DNA of 64,000 nt, from assembly GCA_021464415.1 (NCBI GenBank), contig CM038469.1:21719901-21783900 (forward strand). Reading direction: 5' to 3'. Positions within the stretch are counted from its first letter, which is position 1. The number at the start of each line of letters is the position of its first letter. This DNA comes from Lonicera japonica (Eukaryota; Streptophyta; Magnoliopsida; Dipsacales; Caprifoliaceae). A model generated the notes under the pieces. It saw only the letters and a program-made list of their open reading frames with translations. It did no database searches and was not told the origin of the DNA. A program made the position numbers and the translations under genes. This document shows positions 1 through 10,139 of this stretch, piece by piece.

Positions 1-159
1 GCTTTTAAGCAAATTTTATAGCTAATTTTGAGTTGTTTTTAAGCAATTTTAGTGTAGTTTTTAGGCAGTTTATGAGATGTTTTGTAAGTTGTTTTAGTGC
101 AGTTTTTGAATAGTTTAATGCAGAGTTAATTGTGTTTGTGTTATTTGTTTCAGGCTACG

Positions 160-2839
160 ATGCCTCTGATCAGGACTAGTACTATTCCTAACAGTCGCCA
201 GCAAATCAAGGAGCGACTGTTGGCATTGCAGAACCCCCTTCCCATTGCTTCGTCATCGTCGTCGCAGCAGGACTCGCCAGCGTTGCCATTGGTGGTCACC
301 ACCTGTTCTACTACGGACAGCAACGCGACCACCACAGCCGCTCCCGTACGTAGTATTCGATCGCAGCAGCAAGCGCAACCATCAGGTAAAGTTTTTGATT
401 TCTTAATTATATATCATAATTATACATATGTATCTGATTAACTAATTAGTATGCATGTTCTAATATGTAGGCACGCAAAGCGGGGCCACCACAGGAGACG
501 ATAGCAAGAAAAAGAATAAAAGAGGTGTTGTTACGGGAAAGAAGACGGCGTCGATTGTTCGTTCCCTGGGGAGGTCGGTGCTCATATACGACCCAGAGGT
601 GCGGGGGATTCCTAATCAAGACCTTGAGGGGAGGGTGGTGTTGGACATTGGATCATGCGTGAGGGACCGAATCCCGATGACGTGCCTTAACTACAACAAC
701 ATGCATATGGAGTCGAGGATGATAGTGTTCGATTACTTATCAGTAAGTGCACTTTATTTTACGGACATTCTTGTTAACTTTTTTTCGTTACTTATTATTT
801 TTTGATTTAGACTAATGTTTATGTTCTTTTGTTTTGAAGGAGAGCTATATCATCGATCCCAATGATGATAACCTCATTTAGTGGATCGAAACGAAGATTG
901 CCGGGCGCTTTCGGCAATGGAAGCACGACTGTAAGCAAGAGTGGGATAAAGACAAGGGCGGTCCCATTCCGATCGAGTTCGCCCACCACCCTGAACAGTG
1001 GGAGTCCCTTTGCGCCCATTTCAACTCTCAGTCTAATAAGGTATTTTCTTATGTTTTATTGAACTAAATTAAACTCACAATTATTAGGATATGATTTTAA
1101 CTTATATGTGTACTTAACATATATGTGTACTAGGTATTACTTGTGTGGGAGATAAAAGAGAGTCGAGAAAATTAATAAATTTGTGTATAAATGTAGAATT
1201 GATTTGATGTTTAATGATTTGACATCCTAAAAATATATCTAAGGGTTGAAAATGTTTTTATTAATCATAAACAAATCTGAACCATTTATTGAGTTGAATA
1301 ATATAATAAAAAAATGTTGATAAAATATGTCTTATAATATAGATGTATATGTATCTTACAGGAAAAGGGGGCGAAAATGTCTGAGGCCCGGAAGTCTGAG
1401 AAGAAAAAAGACCACACCGCTAGGAAGGTTTCGTTTGCTCATTTGGCGAAGAAGCAAAGGACCGATGGAAAAGTGGCCCCTCACTTGGAAGCCTATATGG
1501 ACGCCTATTCGGCCACCGATCTCGAGGGAACAGTAAAAGCTTTTAAACTTTACTTTTTGGTATTATTTAGTTATGCTTACTTTATCTATATATGTACACT
1601 TTACTTTTATATGTATCGATTTAGAAGAAAAAAGATATAAGGTTTCATTAGCACGAGTATGACACATTTCTTTTATTACATTATATTTGAAAAGGTAGAA
1701 ACTAGCTAAGCACCAAATTGAAATAACTTTCTTAGTTTAGTGTTCCACAAAATATGTCGTTGCTTCACATCAACAATACAAAAGATATTAAGTAGTTAAA
1801 TTAATTTTTCTTCATGTTATGACTTGTGAGATAACACTACAAGTTCAATGCTCTAATCCAAACTTGACAAACCTAATTCTCTACTAATAAAATAAAGTGA
1901 AAAGACGAGAAACTTACAAAGGTGTGTCATCTGCAATGCGGATACCCACTCACTGAATTATGTTGATAAAATTCTTAGTATTCTTAGAGATTTTCTCATT
2001 CATCCATCTCCGTGCATCATATCAAGATTCAAGCTCTTCCTAGTGCCAAACCTCTCTTTCCATTGGCCTGGCCTAGTCCGTTGTCCTGCTTTCGTGAGGC
2101 TCTATATACACTAATTAGTTTGTGCCAATCCTCTATATACACAAAGTAGTAAGTGGCCTCCCTATTATTTATGTACAATTGCAGCGTGGTTTATTTATGA
2201 ATTATAAATGTTTTCTTATATTGCAATAAACTGTGAAGAGATGTTAACTGATATTTCATGAGGTTTATTTATGAATTTTGTTTGATGTTGAGTTAAATTA
2301 TTTCGATTTGGATTGTAATTTCAATTTCAGCACTAGTACATTCTCTTTTAACTTTTAACCTGTACACTTTACTTATATGTTATTGTTATTTGCAGGCGAG
2401 AGTGAGAGCTGCCACCGATGAGGCCGTGGCGAAGATAATGGCTGATCGGCCTGCCACCGAGGAAGGATCAGAGTGTTCGATCCTGTTCCCTCTTGATGAA
2501 GAGATTCGTATCATAGAGAGTGAGATCGGTTCTTCGAGAGGGATTAGGATCCGGGGGTTCGGGAGCTCTGTCGTCAAGGAGCCGAAGAAGAGAAGTCCCA
2601 TGGAGCCAGTGCAGATAAACCTCTAGATGGCGGCAAGGGTCGCACAGCAAGATGTAAGGATCGCGGAGCTTGAGGCGCGACAGAAAGCGGAGCTTGAGGC
2701 AATGGAAGTGAGACAAAAAGCAAACGATGAGGCGCGACAGAAAGCAAGTGATGAGGCGATGGAGGCACGGGTACGGGATCTAGTATCGTCGATGATGGCG
2801 AATCTTCCTACGGGTGGTGGTAGACCAAGAGAGGTTTAG
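160..2839 (+). pseudogene. Transposase_24-like (Ptta/En/Spm) accessory protein, degenerate
   Basis: This is the likely second CACTA gene. I see exon-like blocks at 160-385, 471-742, about 841-1040, 1362-1532 and 2396-2839. Exons 1 and 2 join in phase (226 nt, then GT at 386; AG at 469-470). The third block contains HHPEQWESLCAHF and the fourth KVSFAHLAKKQR, the arrangement of the plant Transposase_24 family (W..L, then a basic stretch and HT..SFA). The last block is a charged coiled coil with repeats such as ARQKAELEAMEVRQKA. Breaks: the third block needs one base fewer at its acceptor, it has an in-frame TAG near 880, and there is a TAG at 2624-2626 before the coiled coil. This family's role in transposition is not settled; a DNA-binding helper is the usual guess. 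Confidence 0.6.
1533..2395 (+). other. AT-rich intron-like gap of the CACTA gene
   Basis: This stretch is bounded by a donor-like GT (1533) and an acceptor ending TTTGCAG (2395), and fits as the intron before the coiled-coil exon. No coding pattern or clear repeat is seen in it. Confidence 0.4.
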
Positions 2840-3159
2840 TGATAGACTTGTTTATTTATAGACTATTTTGCATCTTTATATATAGACTTCTTTTTTTCTC
2901 TCTCTATTGCTAGACTTATGGTATTTTTGTTCTGTATTTAAATTTTGGCTTGTAATTAGACTCTTTGTACATTTCAATTTTGGCTTGTAAATATTCGACT
3001 TTGTACATTTCAATTTTGGCTTATTTTTGTGTGATAGAATTGTGTGTGTGAATGAACTGGTATTAAATTTATATTGCAGGTTGATTTGTAAAAATTTTGT
3101 TGGGTGTGAATGAATTGATATCAAATTTATAATACAGGTTGATTTGTAAAAAAGTGCAG

Positions 3160-3395
3160 GTGTGGTTCTACAATAATATAGCCTGCTATGAAATAGGTCT
3201 GGTACCTCTTAGGAGACATACAAATTAAAGTATGTCTCTTAAGTGGTGATATTGAACCTTTAACCAAACAGAGTTATGCGACATACATACGTTTGTATGT
3301 CTCCTAAGTCAATCACTTAAGCCACATACAAGTATCGTATGTCGCTTAAGTGGTAAACTTAAGAGACATACGCAATAGAGTATGTCTCTTAAGTG
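3160..3395. repeat. CACTA subterminal inverted-repeat array, left part
   Basis: The 12-14 bp motif TAGGAGACATAC and its reverse complement alternate here with spacers of about 8-10 nt, for example aggagacatac..gtatgtctctt near 3211-3240 and aagagacatac..gtatgtctctt near 3361-3390. Variants include gcgacatacatac and gccacataca. Each pair can form a small hairpin. The array continues at 9550 across the hAT insertion. Confidence 0.75.
3388..3395. repeat. 8-bp hAT target-site duplication CTTAAGTG, left copy
   Basis: CTTAAGTG at 3388-3395 is repeated exactly at 9550-9557, just outside the terminal inverted repeats. Eight bases is the standard duplication length of hAT elements. Confidence 0.9.
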
Positions 3396-3545
3396 TAGGA
3401 GTGTGCACGGTCCGGTTGACCGGACCGAATTGCCAAAGACCTGACCGGACCGAAAATTTCGGTCCCAAAAAATAGAAGATCGGGCCAGACCGAAACTTCT
3501 GTAAAGACCGGACCAGACCGGTTCGATCCATTCGGTTTGGGATTT
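3396..3545. repeat. hAT left terminal and subterminal repeats
   Basis: This terminus carries repeated GACCGGACCG-like motifs in both orientations (for example 3414-3430, 3440-3455, 3505-3525). The matching right part is 9415-9549. Such clusters bind transposase in hAT elements. Confidence 0.7.
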
Positions 3546-3849
3546 TTTTTTTGGCCCAAAAGTTGTATTATGATAAAGAAAAAAAATTAGCACAACAATA
3601 ATATATGGAATTTTTTTTTGCAGTTTATGTGGAATTTTTTTTTTTGCATTTTCTGCATAAAGGCAGCTTTAAAAAAACAGCAACTTCAAAAAAAACAGCA
3701 CAAAGGGAGCTTAAAAAAAACAGCATCTTCCAAAAAAAAAAAACCAACACAAATAGCATAAAAATAAGCACAAACGCAGCAATAGAAAACAATCCACAAT
3801 ATGAAGCAATAGTATCAACTTAGACTAATTCATACTTACTAGTCATTAC

Positions 3850-4012
3850 GAAGTCCAAATTTAATAAAAATACAGAGTCCACATACAAAGTTCAAACTTA
3901 ATAAAAATACAAAGTCTACATATAAAGTCCAAACTTAATAAAAATACAAAGTCCACATACAAAGTCCAAAATAAAAATACAAAGTCCAAATACAAACTCC
4001 AAAGACTCAAAC
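3850..4012 (+). repeat. Short tandem repeat inside the hAT element, unit about 39 bp
   Basis: About four diverged units share the pattern caaagtccaaacttaataaa followed by atacaaagtccacata. They sit downstream of the transposase stop, in its 3' flank. No coding role is seen. Confidence 0.6.
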
Positions 4013-4135
4013 CATCTTCAAATCATCTTCAAACAATCTTCATATTTACCAATTCTGAAATTTATAACAAATAAATATTATAAATCGACATATAAACTAA
4101 TAAAAAAGTTAGAATTACAACGTAACAAAAATATA

Positions 4136-5329
4136 TTAAAATAAAATATTACCCGATTCAATATTCTCGAGTTGTTCCACCTCGTCTAAAGCATCTCGAA
4201 GATTAATTGGGGTTGATGATTTACGAATCCAATTTTGTGTACAAATAAGAGCTTCCACCGTTGAAGGCAACAATGAACTACGAAATAGATCAAGTACACG
4301 GCCTCCGATACTAAATGCCGATTCGGAAGCTACGGTGGACACCGGAACCGCAAATACATCACGTGCGACACAAGAAAGACTTGGATATTTGTAACCGTTA
4401 TTTTTCCACCAAGTTAAAACACTAAACTCTTTATCTTTTTCATCAACTTCAAGACTTTCCCCCAAGTACCTTTCAACCTCCGATTTAGACCCTATATTAT
4501 CCTCCGACTCCATATGTTTATTAAATTGGGAGGTTAAAAATTCAAGCCCTTCTTCATCTCCTTCATCCACCAAACTAGCACTTGTTTGATTCTCTCTTTG
4601 TGGGGACACATTATTAGCCTTATTAACATCATACCATTCATACAAACGAACCAAAGGTTCTTTGACCCTTCTAGACATACCACTTGCAATCTCAATTTTA
4701 TATAATCGACCAAACCAAAATGTAACATATTTTAACTTGTATCTCGGATCAAAAACAACCGCAACAAATAACAACAAGTTTATCTTCTCAATATCCCAAT
4801 ATTTTTCAAATTTCTTCAACATACTTTCCGCCATTTTGGATATAAAGAAATTATCATCTCTTTTCAAAGTAAGCAACTTACTATGAATGAATACAAGTTC
4901 GTTAAAGAACGAATTCGAAGTCACATACAAAGAACCCAAAAAACGCAATGTAGCATTATAAAAAATCTTAAGAAATTTCACTAAACTCTCAACTTCTCTC
5001 CAATCGTTATTGGTGGGAGGAGTTCCTCCTTCTTCTTCTTTAAAAGCAAAATTAAAATTAGAGTCATCTTCCTCCATTATTTCAAAAGCCTTTTCAAACT
5101 TCACCGCCGTATCTAACATCAAGTATGTAGAGTTCCACCTAGTTCTTACATCAAGACATAGTAAACACTTGGACTCAATTTTTTCCTTCTCAACACACTT
5201 TTTGAAAGTTGTTAATCTAGTCGGAGATGACTTTACATACTTCACCGAACTACGAACTCTAAGAATTGACCCATCTAACTCCTTTAAACCATCACCAACA
5301 ATGAGATTCAAAATGTGAGCACAACACCT
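4136..5329 (-). pseudogene. hAT transposase, C-terminal part (RNase H-like core end and dimerisation domain)
   Basis: About 396 codons are open, from CCAHILNLIVGDG (just after the LTR junction) to the stop at 4136. The motifs are those of plant hAT transposases: CAHILNLIV, RWNSTYLML, FDPRYKL, and at the C-terminus WWKNNGYKYPSLS, ARDVFAVP, STVASESAFS and ALICTQNW, the hAT dimerisation region. No in-frame stop is seen. The first residues of the apparent ORF upstream of CCAH are encoded by the inserted LTR and are not transposase. The N-terminal part is at 6998-7855; together the halves give roughly 680 residues, a normal length. The enzyme would cut and paste the element in the nucleus, but the coding sequence is now split by 1.67 kb. 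Confidence 0.85.
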
Positions 5330-5330
5330 A

Positions 5331-6997
5331 TGCGCCAAAAACTTGACGCAACCAAAATAGTGTGTTGTGTTAAAGCCCAAGTGCAGGCTCGTCAAGTAGT
5401 AATATAGTCTCGAAAGTCCGAGTGTCGAACCACAGGGATAAGTGAAAAGGAATGGAATGGATTACGGATTAAAGTGTTTTCTGATTCTTGTAAGATGAAA
5501 TGGTTATCGAACAGCGTAAATGTAAAATGGTTGTGAAAATTAATAAGAAAGCACTAAGGTAGTTGGAGGTTAGTTATGATTAAATAGACGGTGATCACTA
5601 GCTCATACAAAGATTATAACACAAGATTTCTCAAAATATGGGGAATGTTGGTGTATCTCTCAATAGCAAAGGGTGCGACGCTAGGCGACCCATTCCCGAG
5701 TTGAAGCTATATCGAGAAAGAGACAAACGACATTCCACCAAAGACGGGGTTATCATTCCTACCTCTTAGCTACGGGTGTGAAGCAAGGCAACCCATTCCC
5801 GATGAGGCTAATCCGAGATAGATATGACAAACTCATCATTAAACGATTTAACATAAAGCAAGTGTAGTAATCTCATGATTTAAAGAATGAAAATTATAAA
5901 GTGAATCCTAACAATGAAACGGAATAAAGTTTATGGGATAAATTAGTCAACTCATCGTTTATCACATATGGTAGAACATAAAGAGTCTAAGTATCACATA
6001 AAGTGTAAGAAGCACTCAATATATCAATAAATGAATCAAAGATAAGCTAAACAAATTTAAAATCCATCTATGGAGTTTTAAGAACTATTCATAATTTCTA
6101 TGAAGAGGGAAAAACTCCATGGATGGGGGAAAGGGACTACAAGCTTTCTAGAACCATAGAAATATGTTGTATGCTCATTAACAACCAAGAACTAAATATA
6201 CAAGGCATATAAAGTCTTAACTTAATATGAAAATACCTAGAAAGCTTGAAATAATGGAAGATATGATGAAGAAGAAGAAGATTCACAAATATTTATCAAA
6301 CTTTAGATATGGATTGAGCCATTAATCACCAAAAAATCATATCACAATCAACCTCCGTAACCTTAGAAATAGACTACTCCATAATAGATGCAAGAACAAA
6401 TATCATAGAAGAAGAAATCATTCTTACAAATTAAGCACTTACAATGGAGAAATGAAGAACAATCAACAAGTGAGCTCTCCCCTCTCTCTAGAACTCTCAG
6501 TGTGTAAAAACTAGATGATTCTATCTCTTAAGGTAAAAGAAATAATATATATTAAAAGGTAGCAAAATATCTAGCTAAATATCTAAAATAGCTTGAACCA
6601 CTAAAATAGCCCATTTTGGGTGTGAAATGGCCAAGTTTCCAGGGCCATGATCGATCATGGCCAACCCATGATCGATCATGGGGTCTTCTGCCTGAAGATT
6701 ATTTGCACCATGATCGATCATGGGATTCCATGATCGATCATGCTTCTGGAAATTCTCTAAATCAGCACTTTTGTAGCTTTTGGCTAGCGCTTGATCAATC
6801 ATTCGAAGGCCATTGCATCCTATGCCTATAAACACATAGAAACACAACAAAAGCACACCTAGCGGGACGATGTTAGATACAAAACTCGCCAAGACACTAA
6901 TCTCGAGATAAGTGGATAATTAGGCAGAATTAATGCAATAAACGCGTCAAGCGACTCTGAGAGAGAGCTTATGCATGACAATATTAGGCGTTTATCA
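5331..6997 (-). mobile_element. Solo LTR (gypsy, Athila-like) inside the hAT transposase gene
   Basis: Read on the minus strand it starts TGATAAACGCC and ends with GTGGTTCGACACTCGGACTT, then TTGCGTCA, and 12 more bases, AGTTTTTGGCGC. The start matches the Athila LTR at 39829 (TGATAAACGCA). The gene sequence is split between Arg and Cys codons with CCTA repeated at 5327-5330 and 6998-7001. That is either a 4-bp duplication or a 5-bp one (CCTAA) with one change. It has no internal coding sequence. An array of TGATCGATCA palindromes lies at 6645-6804. Confidence 0.75.
6645..6804. repeat. Array of palindromes CCATGATCGATCATGG in the solo LTR
   Basis: There are four near-perfect copies at 6645-6660, 6665-6682, 6708-6723 and 6728-6741, plus a degenerate fifth (cttgatcaatcatt) near 6790-6804. 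Read with the LTR (minus strand), they lie about 200-350 nt from its start and roughly 100 nt before a TATA-like ttttaatatatatt stretch, so they belong to the U3 promoter part. Confidence 0.8.
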
Positions 6998-7855
6998 CCT
7001 AACATGGAGAAACTCATGTTCTAAAACGGTACCCTTACGATTTTTCCCACGTCTTGTAAGGTATTTAATGATACCATTGTTAGAACTTGCGTTATCTACC
7101 GTAACCGTGAAAATAGAATCTAACCCCCATTCAAGCAAACAAGTTTCAATGACTTTCCCTAAATCTTCGCCCTTATGACTATCAACTTGACAAAAAATTA
7201 AGATTCTTTTATGCAACCTCCACTCTTCATCAATAAAGTGGGCCGCGAGACACATATAGTTTATGTTTTGGACGGAAGTCCATGTGTCCGTAGTAAGGGA
7301 AAGCCTTCTACCATGAATAAAACGCTTTAGATTTTTTTTCTCATCTCCATATAGTTTCAAACAATCTCGTGCTACGGTAGTACGAGATGGGATAATCAAC
7401 CTTGGTCGTGAAACACCCATAAAAAGCTTAAACCCTTCATTTTCAACAAACTTAAATGGCAACTCATCTATTATAATCATTTTAGCAAGAGCTATCCGAC
7501 ATGCTTCAACACTAAAACTAGTTGCCGTAAGATTCACACCACCCTCTTCCTTAGGCTCAATATTCAATTGTTTTTGCCTTTTATCTTGCTTTTTATACGG
7601 GTATTTCTTATAAACCGGTGTGTGAGCAAGCAAATTTTTTGTTCCATTCTTATTGGAATCGCATGCATATATAGTTTCACAATAATTACAAGAAGCTTTA
7701 ATACACTTACCCCCCTCATTCTTAATTTCAGTAAAATGCTCCCACGCCGGAGACCTCCGTTTATTTGTAGGCTTTGGTGGTTTGCTTGCTTCATTAGAGG
7801 GATTGCCATGCACCGTTGCTTCAACGGATTTCGGGTCTCCAACTTCTTTATTCAT
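6998..7855 (-). pseudogene. hAT transposase, N-terminal part (BED-type finger and start of catalytic core)
   Basis: The likely start is the ATG at 7853-7855 (MNKEVGDPK). About 286 codons are open to the LTR junction at 6998 (EHEFLHVR). A BED-like finger occupies about residues 30-85: WEHFT, then CNYC, then NLLAHTPVYKKYP. The last zinc ligand, normally Cys in the motif HL..CKKYP, appears to be Tyr, so the finger may not fold. The core has LTTDTWTSVQN (first catalytic Asp region) and VTVDNASSNN (second Asp region). The remaining third is at 4136-5329. Confidence 0.85.
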
Positions 7856-7861
7856 AGCCAC

Positions 7862-9414
7862 ATCTAGTAAAAAATATAATATATATATATTAGTGTCTAA
7901 TTAATAAACTTAAAATAATCAAATTAAAAAAATATAGTTCAACTTTAGAGTGGAAGAAGATTTCTTAAATAAATTATTCTCACGTAAAAATGAATTGAGA
8001 TGAAGTATATATATATATATATATGCATATGCAAATTAAATGGGGCACATGAACAAAAAAACTAATTTATTTATTTTTGTATATATATGTATAATCTTTG
8101 ATTTTGATAATAATTTAACAAAGTAAACATAATGAGTATAGGTTGTGCAAATTTATTTATTTTTGGACCAGCTGTGATGTCAATAATGAGTATAGGTTAT
8201 AATTTCAATCAAACATTGCTATAATTTTGGACCAGCTGTGAACACGAATAAATTTTGTGTAATCTTGTCACCACAACTAACACTTATTTTGTACCATTCT
8301 CCTTGAAACCAGGAGAGGTTGATTTCTTTTAGAAGACAGTAAAAAAAGGTTAGGACCAAAAAAAAGAGAAGAAAAAGGGTGAGATATTATTTTCTGTCAT
8401 CATTCCCTTTTTACGTTTCCAAATAAAGTATAAAAAAGGTTAGAATTGGCTTACCATCTGAGATTAATAAACTAATTATAACACAACACATGCGGGTTGA
8501 ATGATTAATTGAAAGAAAATTATTAATGCTAAAATTATTAATAAACGAAATTTAAGAAACATTTGGGCCCAAAAGATTTTCTTATCTCAAAAGTCCAAAA
8601 CCAACGTTTGAACTGCATAAAATCAGAACTATTTTGGATAAAAGCTTTACACATAATTTTAGGATAAAATCAGAACATACCCTTTTCAATTCAACATACC
8701 CTTTTCAATTCAGAGTAGTTCATAACACTTTTAATTCAACATACCCTTTTCAATTCAGAGTAGTTTATCCATAATTTTAGGATAAAATCAGAACACAACA
8801 CATGCAGTTCTTGTTATCCAAATTTAACGAAATTTAACACAACACATGCAGTTGTTGTTAATTAAATTTTATTTTAATAAAGTTCCAACGGAAGTTATCA
8901 ATTCAACATACCCTTTTCTATTTTACGGCTCAGCTTTTGAGAATTATTTCAGAGTAGCATTGCAAGAGGGAATGAAATGAAGACATCAAGCACGACAAAA
9001 TCAAAAAAATCTAAATGAACACATCTTGCATAAAAAGGGGGATACATTAATTAATTTAAGCAAAACTAAATAAAGAAAGGAAACGAGAGAAAAGATGGAA
9101 AATACCTGTGTTTGGTGAAGTGAGAGTGGGATTGACGGGATCGACAGGATTGGGGGGAGATGTGACAGCAGGATCGGCAGGAGAAGAGAGAGGGGGATCA
9201 GCGGGAGAAGCTATGTTTATGGGGAGAGAGAGAGAGATATATGTTTGTTTCAGTGAGGGTTTGAGGGAACGGGTGTGGCCTTGTGGGAGAGGAAGGAGAG
9301 CGGCGTGAGTTTGGTGTTTGCAGCGTGAGTGTGAGGGTCCTAATTTTAGGGTTTAGTTTTAGTATTAATATTATATATTAATAATATATATTTAAATATA
9401 TATATATATATATT
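7862..9414 (-). other. hAT 5' flank with short direct repeats, no gene seen
   Basis: This lies between the transposase start and the right terminus. At about 8640-8890 the phrases aacatacccttttcaattca (four times), cacaacacatgcagtt (twice) and ttttaggataaaatcagaac (twice) recur. Around 9105-9310 it is G-rich and purine-rich, which on the minus strand looks like a CT-rich leader. It probably holds the transposase promoter and 5' UTR. Confidence 0.45.
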
Positions 9415-9549
9415 ATAACCGGTCCGGTCCGGTCCGACCGTAATGTTAAAATGCAAGACCGAAGACCGAACCGAATTCAAATGGTTCGGTCCATTTTCCG
9501 GTTCGATTTTTTCGGTTTGTCGGTCCGGTTCGGTTTTTGAACACCCCTA

Positions 9550-9557
9550 CTTAAGTG
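9550..9557. repeat. 8-bp hAT target-site duplication CTTAAGTG, right copy
   Basis: This is an exact match to 3388-3395. It fixes the right boundary of the hAT element at 9549. Confidence 0.9.
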
Positions 9558-9803
9558 TACTCCTTAGGAGACATACGCAATAGAGTATGTCGCTTAAGTG
9601 GTACACTTAGGAGACATACTCTATTGCTTATGTCTCTTAAGTCTACCAATTAAGCTACATAGGATAATTGTATGTTGTTTAAGTTATTGACTTAGGAGAC
9701 ATAGTAAATAGAGTATGTCTCCTAAGTCTTATACTTAGGCGACATACATCTGCTCTTAAGAGACATAATTTGTATGTCTCCTAAGTGTCTGTTTCATGTA
9801 GTG
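9550..9803. repeat. CACTA subterminal inverted-repeat array, right part, and terminus
   Basis: This continues the array at 3160-3395: at least nine further copies of the CTTAGGAGACATAC motif or its complement, ending at the terminus ATGTAGTG (9796-9803). The first copies after the hAT element (ggagacatacgcaatagagtatgtc) mirror the last copies before it, so the hAT element landed inside the repeats. Confidence 0.75.
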
Positions 9804-10052
9804 ATTTTGTAACTTATACGAAACATCATTTGAGTTTTTCGAATGCACGGATTATTGACATCTTATTGATTTGTAAAATATTGTTTCCTAATTGTGGACA
9901 AAATGTACAAGATAATTCAAAAGCAAACGCAATTTACAAACCACAACAAATTAACAATTTAGAAATTGAAACATTAATAGGACAATTAATATAACATTAC
10001 ATTTATTCTTGTCATTAAATATTTCGTAGTAACGTTATATACCATTATAACA

Positions 10053-10062
10053 TATATAAATA
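10053..10062 (+). promoter_or_regulatory. TATA box of the defensin-like gene
   Basis: TATATAAATA lies 77 nt upstream of the ATG at 10140, a typical plant spacing for a short leader. Confidence 0.6.
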
Positions 10063-10139
10063 TGACACAGGAGAAAACCCACCGTCTTAATTTGAATCAA
10101 TTAGTTAAACAAATTATATTTTAATTTGTTGGCTTAAAA

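Larger units (their letters stand above)
3396..9549 (-). mobile_element. hAT DNA transposon, 6.15 kb, gene on minus strand, interrupted
   Basis: The terminal inverted repeats are TAGGAGTGTGCAC at the left and TAGGGGTGTTCAA read inward from the right, a common plant hAT end. An exact 8-bp target duplication flanks them. About 150 bp inside each end is rich in CCGGTCCG/ACCGGACC-type subterminal repeats. The only gene is a minus-strand transposase with a BED-type N-terminus and a hAT dimerisation C-terminus, split by a solo LTR at 5331-6997. The element lies inside CACTA subterminal repeats, so it is younger than the CACTA element and older than the LTR. Confidence 0.9.
1..9803 (+). mobile_element. 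CACTA (En/Spm) DNA transposon, 5' end outside the window, hAT nested inside
   Basis: The right end reads ATGTAGTG at 9796-9803, which is CACTACAT on the other strand and so a CACTA-type terminus. The base triplet just outside is ATT; the other copy of the 3-bp target duplication lies beyond the window. Inside the end is a dense array of short inverted repeats of the type CTTAGGAGACATAC / GTATGTCTCCTAAG (about 3200-3395 and 9550-9790), as expected for CACTA subterminal transposase-binding repeats. The array is split by a hAT element at 3396-9549. Upstream lies a broken gene resembling the second CACTA ORF. The catalytic TNPD-type transposase is not seen and would lie to the left, if present. 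Confidence 0.75.

Noticed and set aside
3200..3395. CRISPR-like array of short regular repeats
   Set aside because: The repeats alternate in orientation, spacing varies, and they sit at the end of a CACTA element in a plant genome; they are subterminal repeats.
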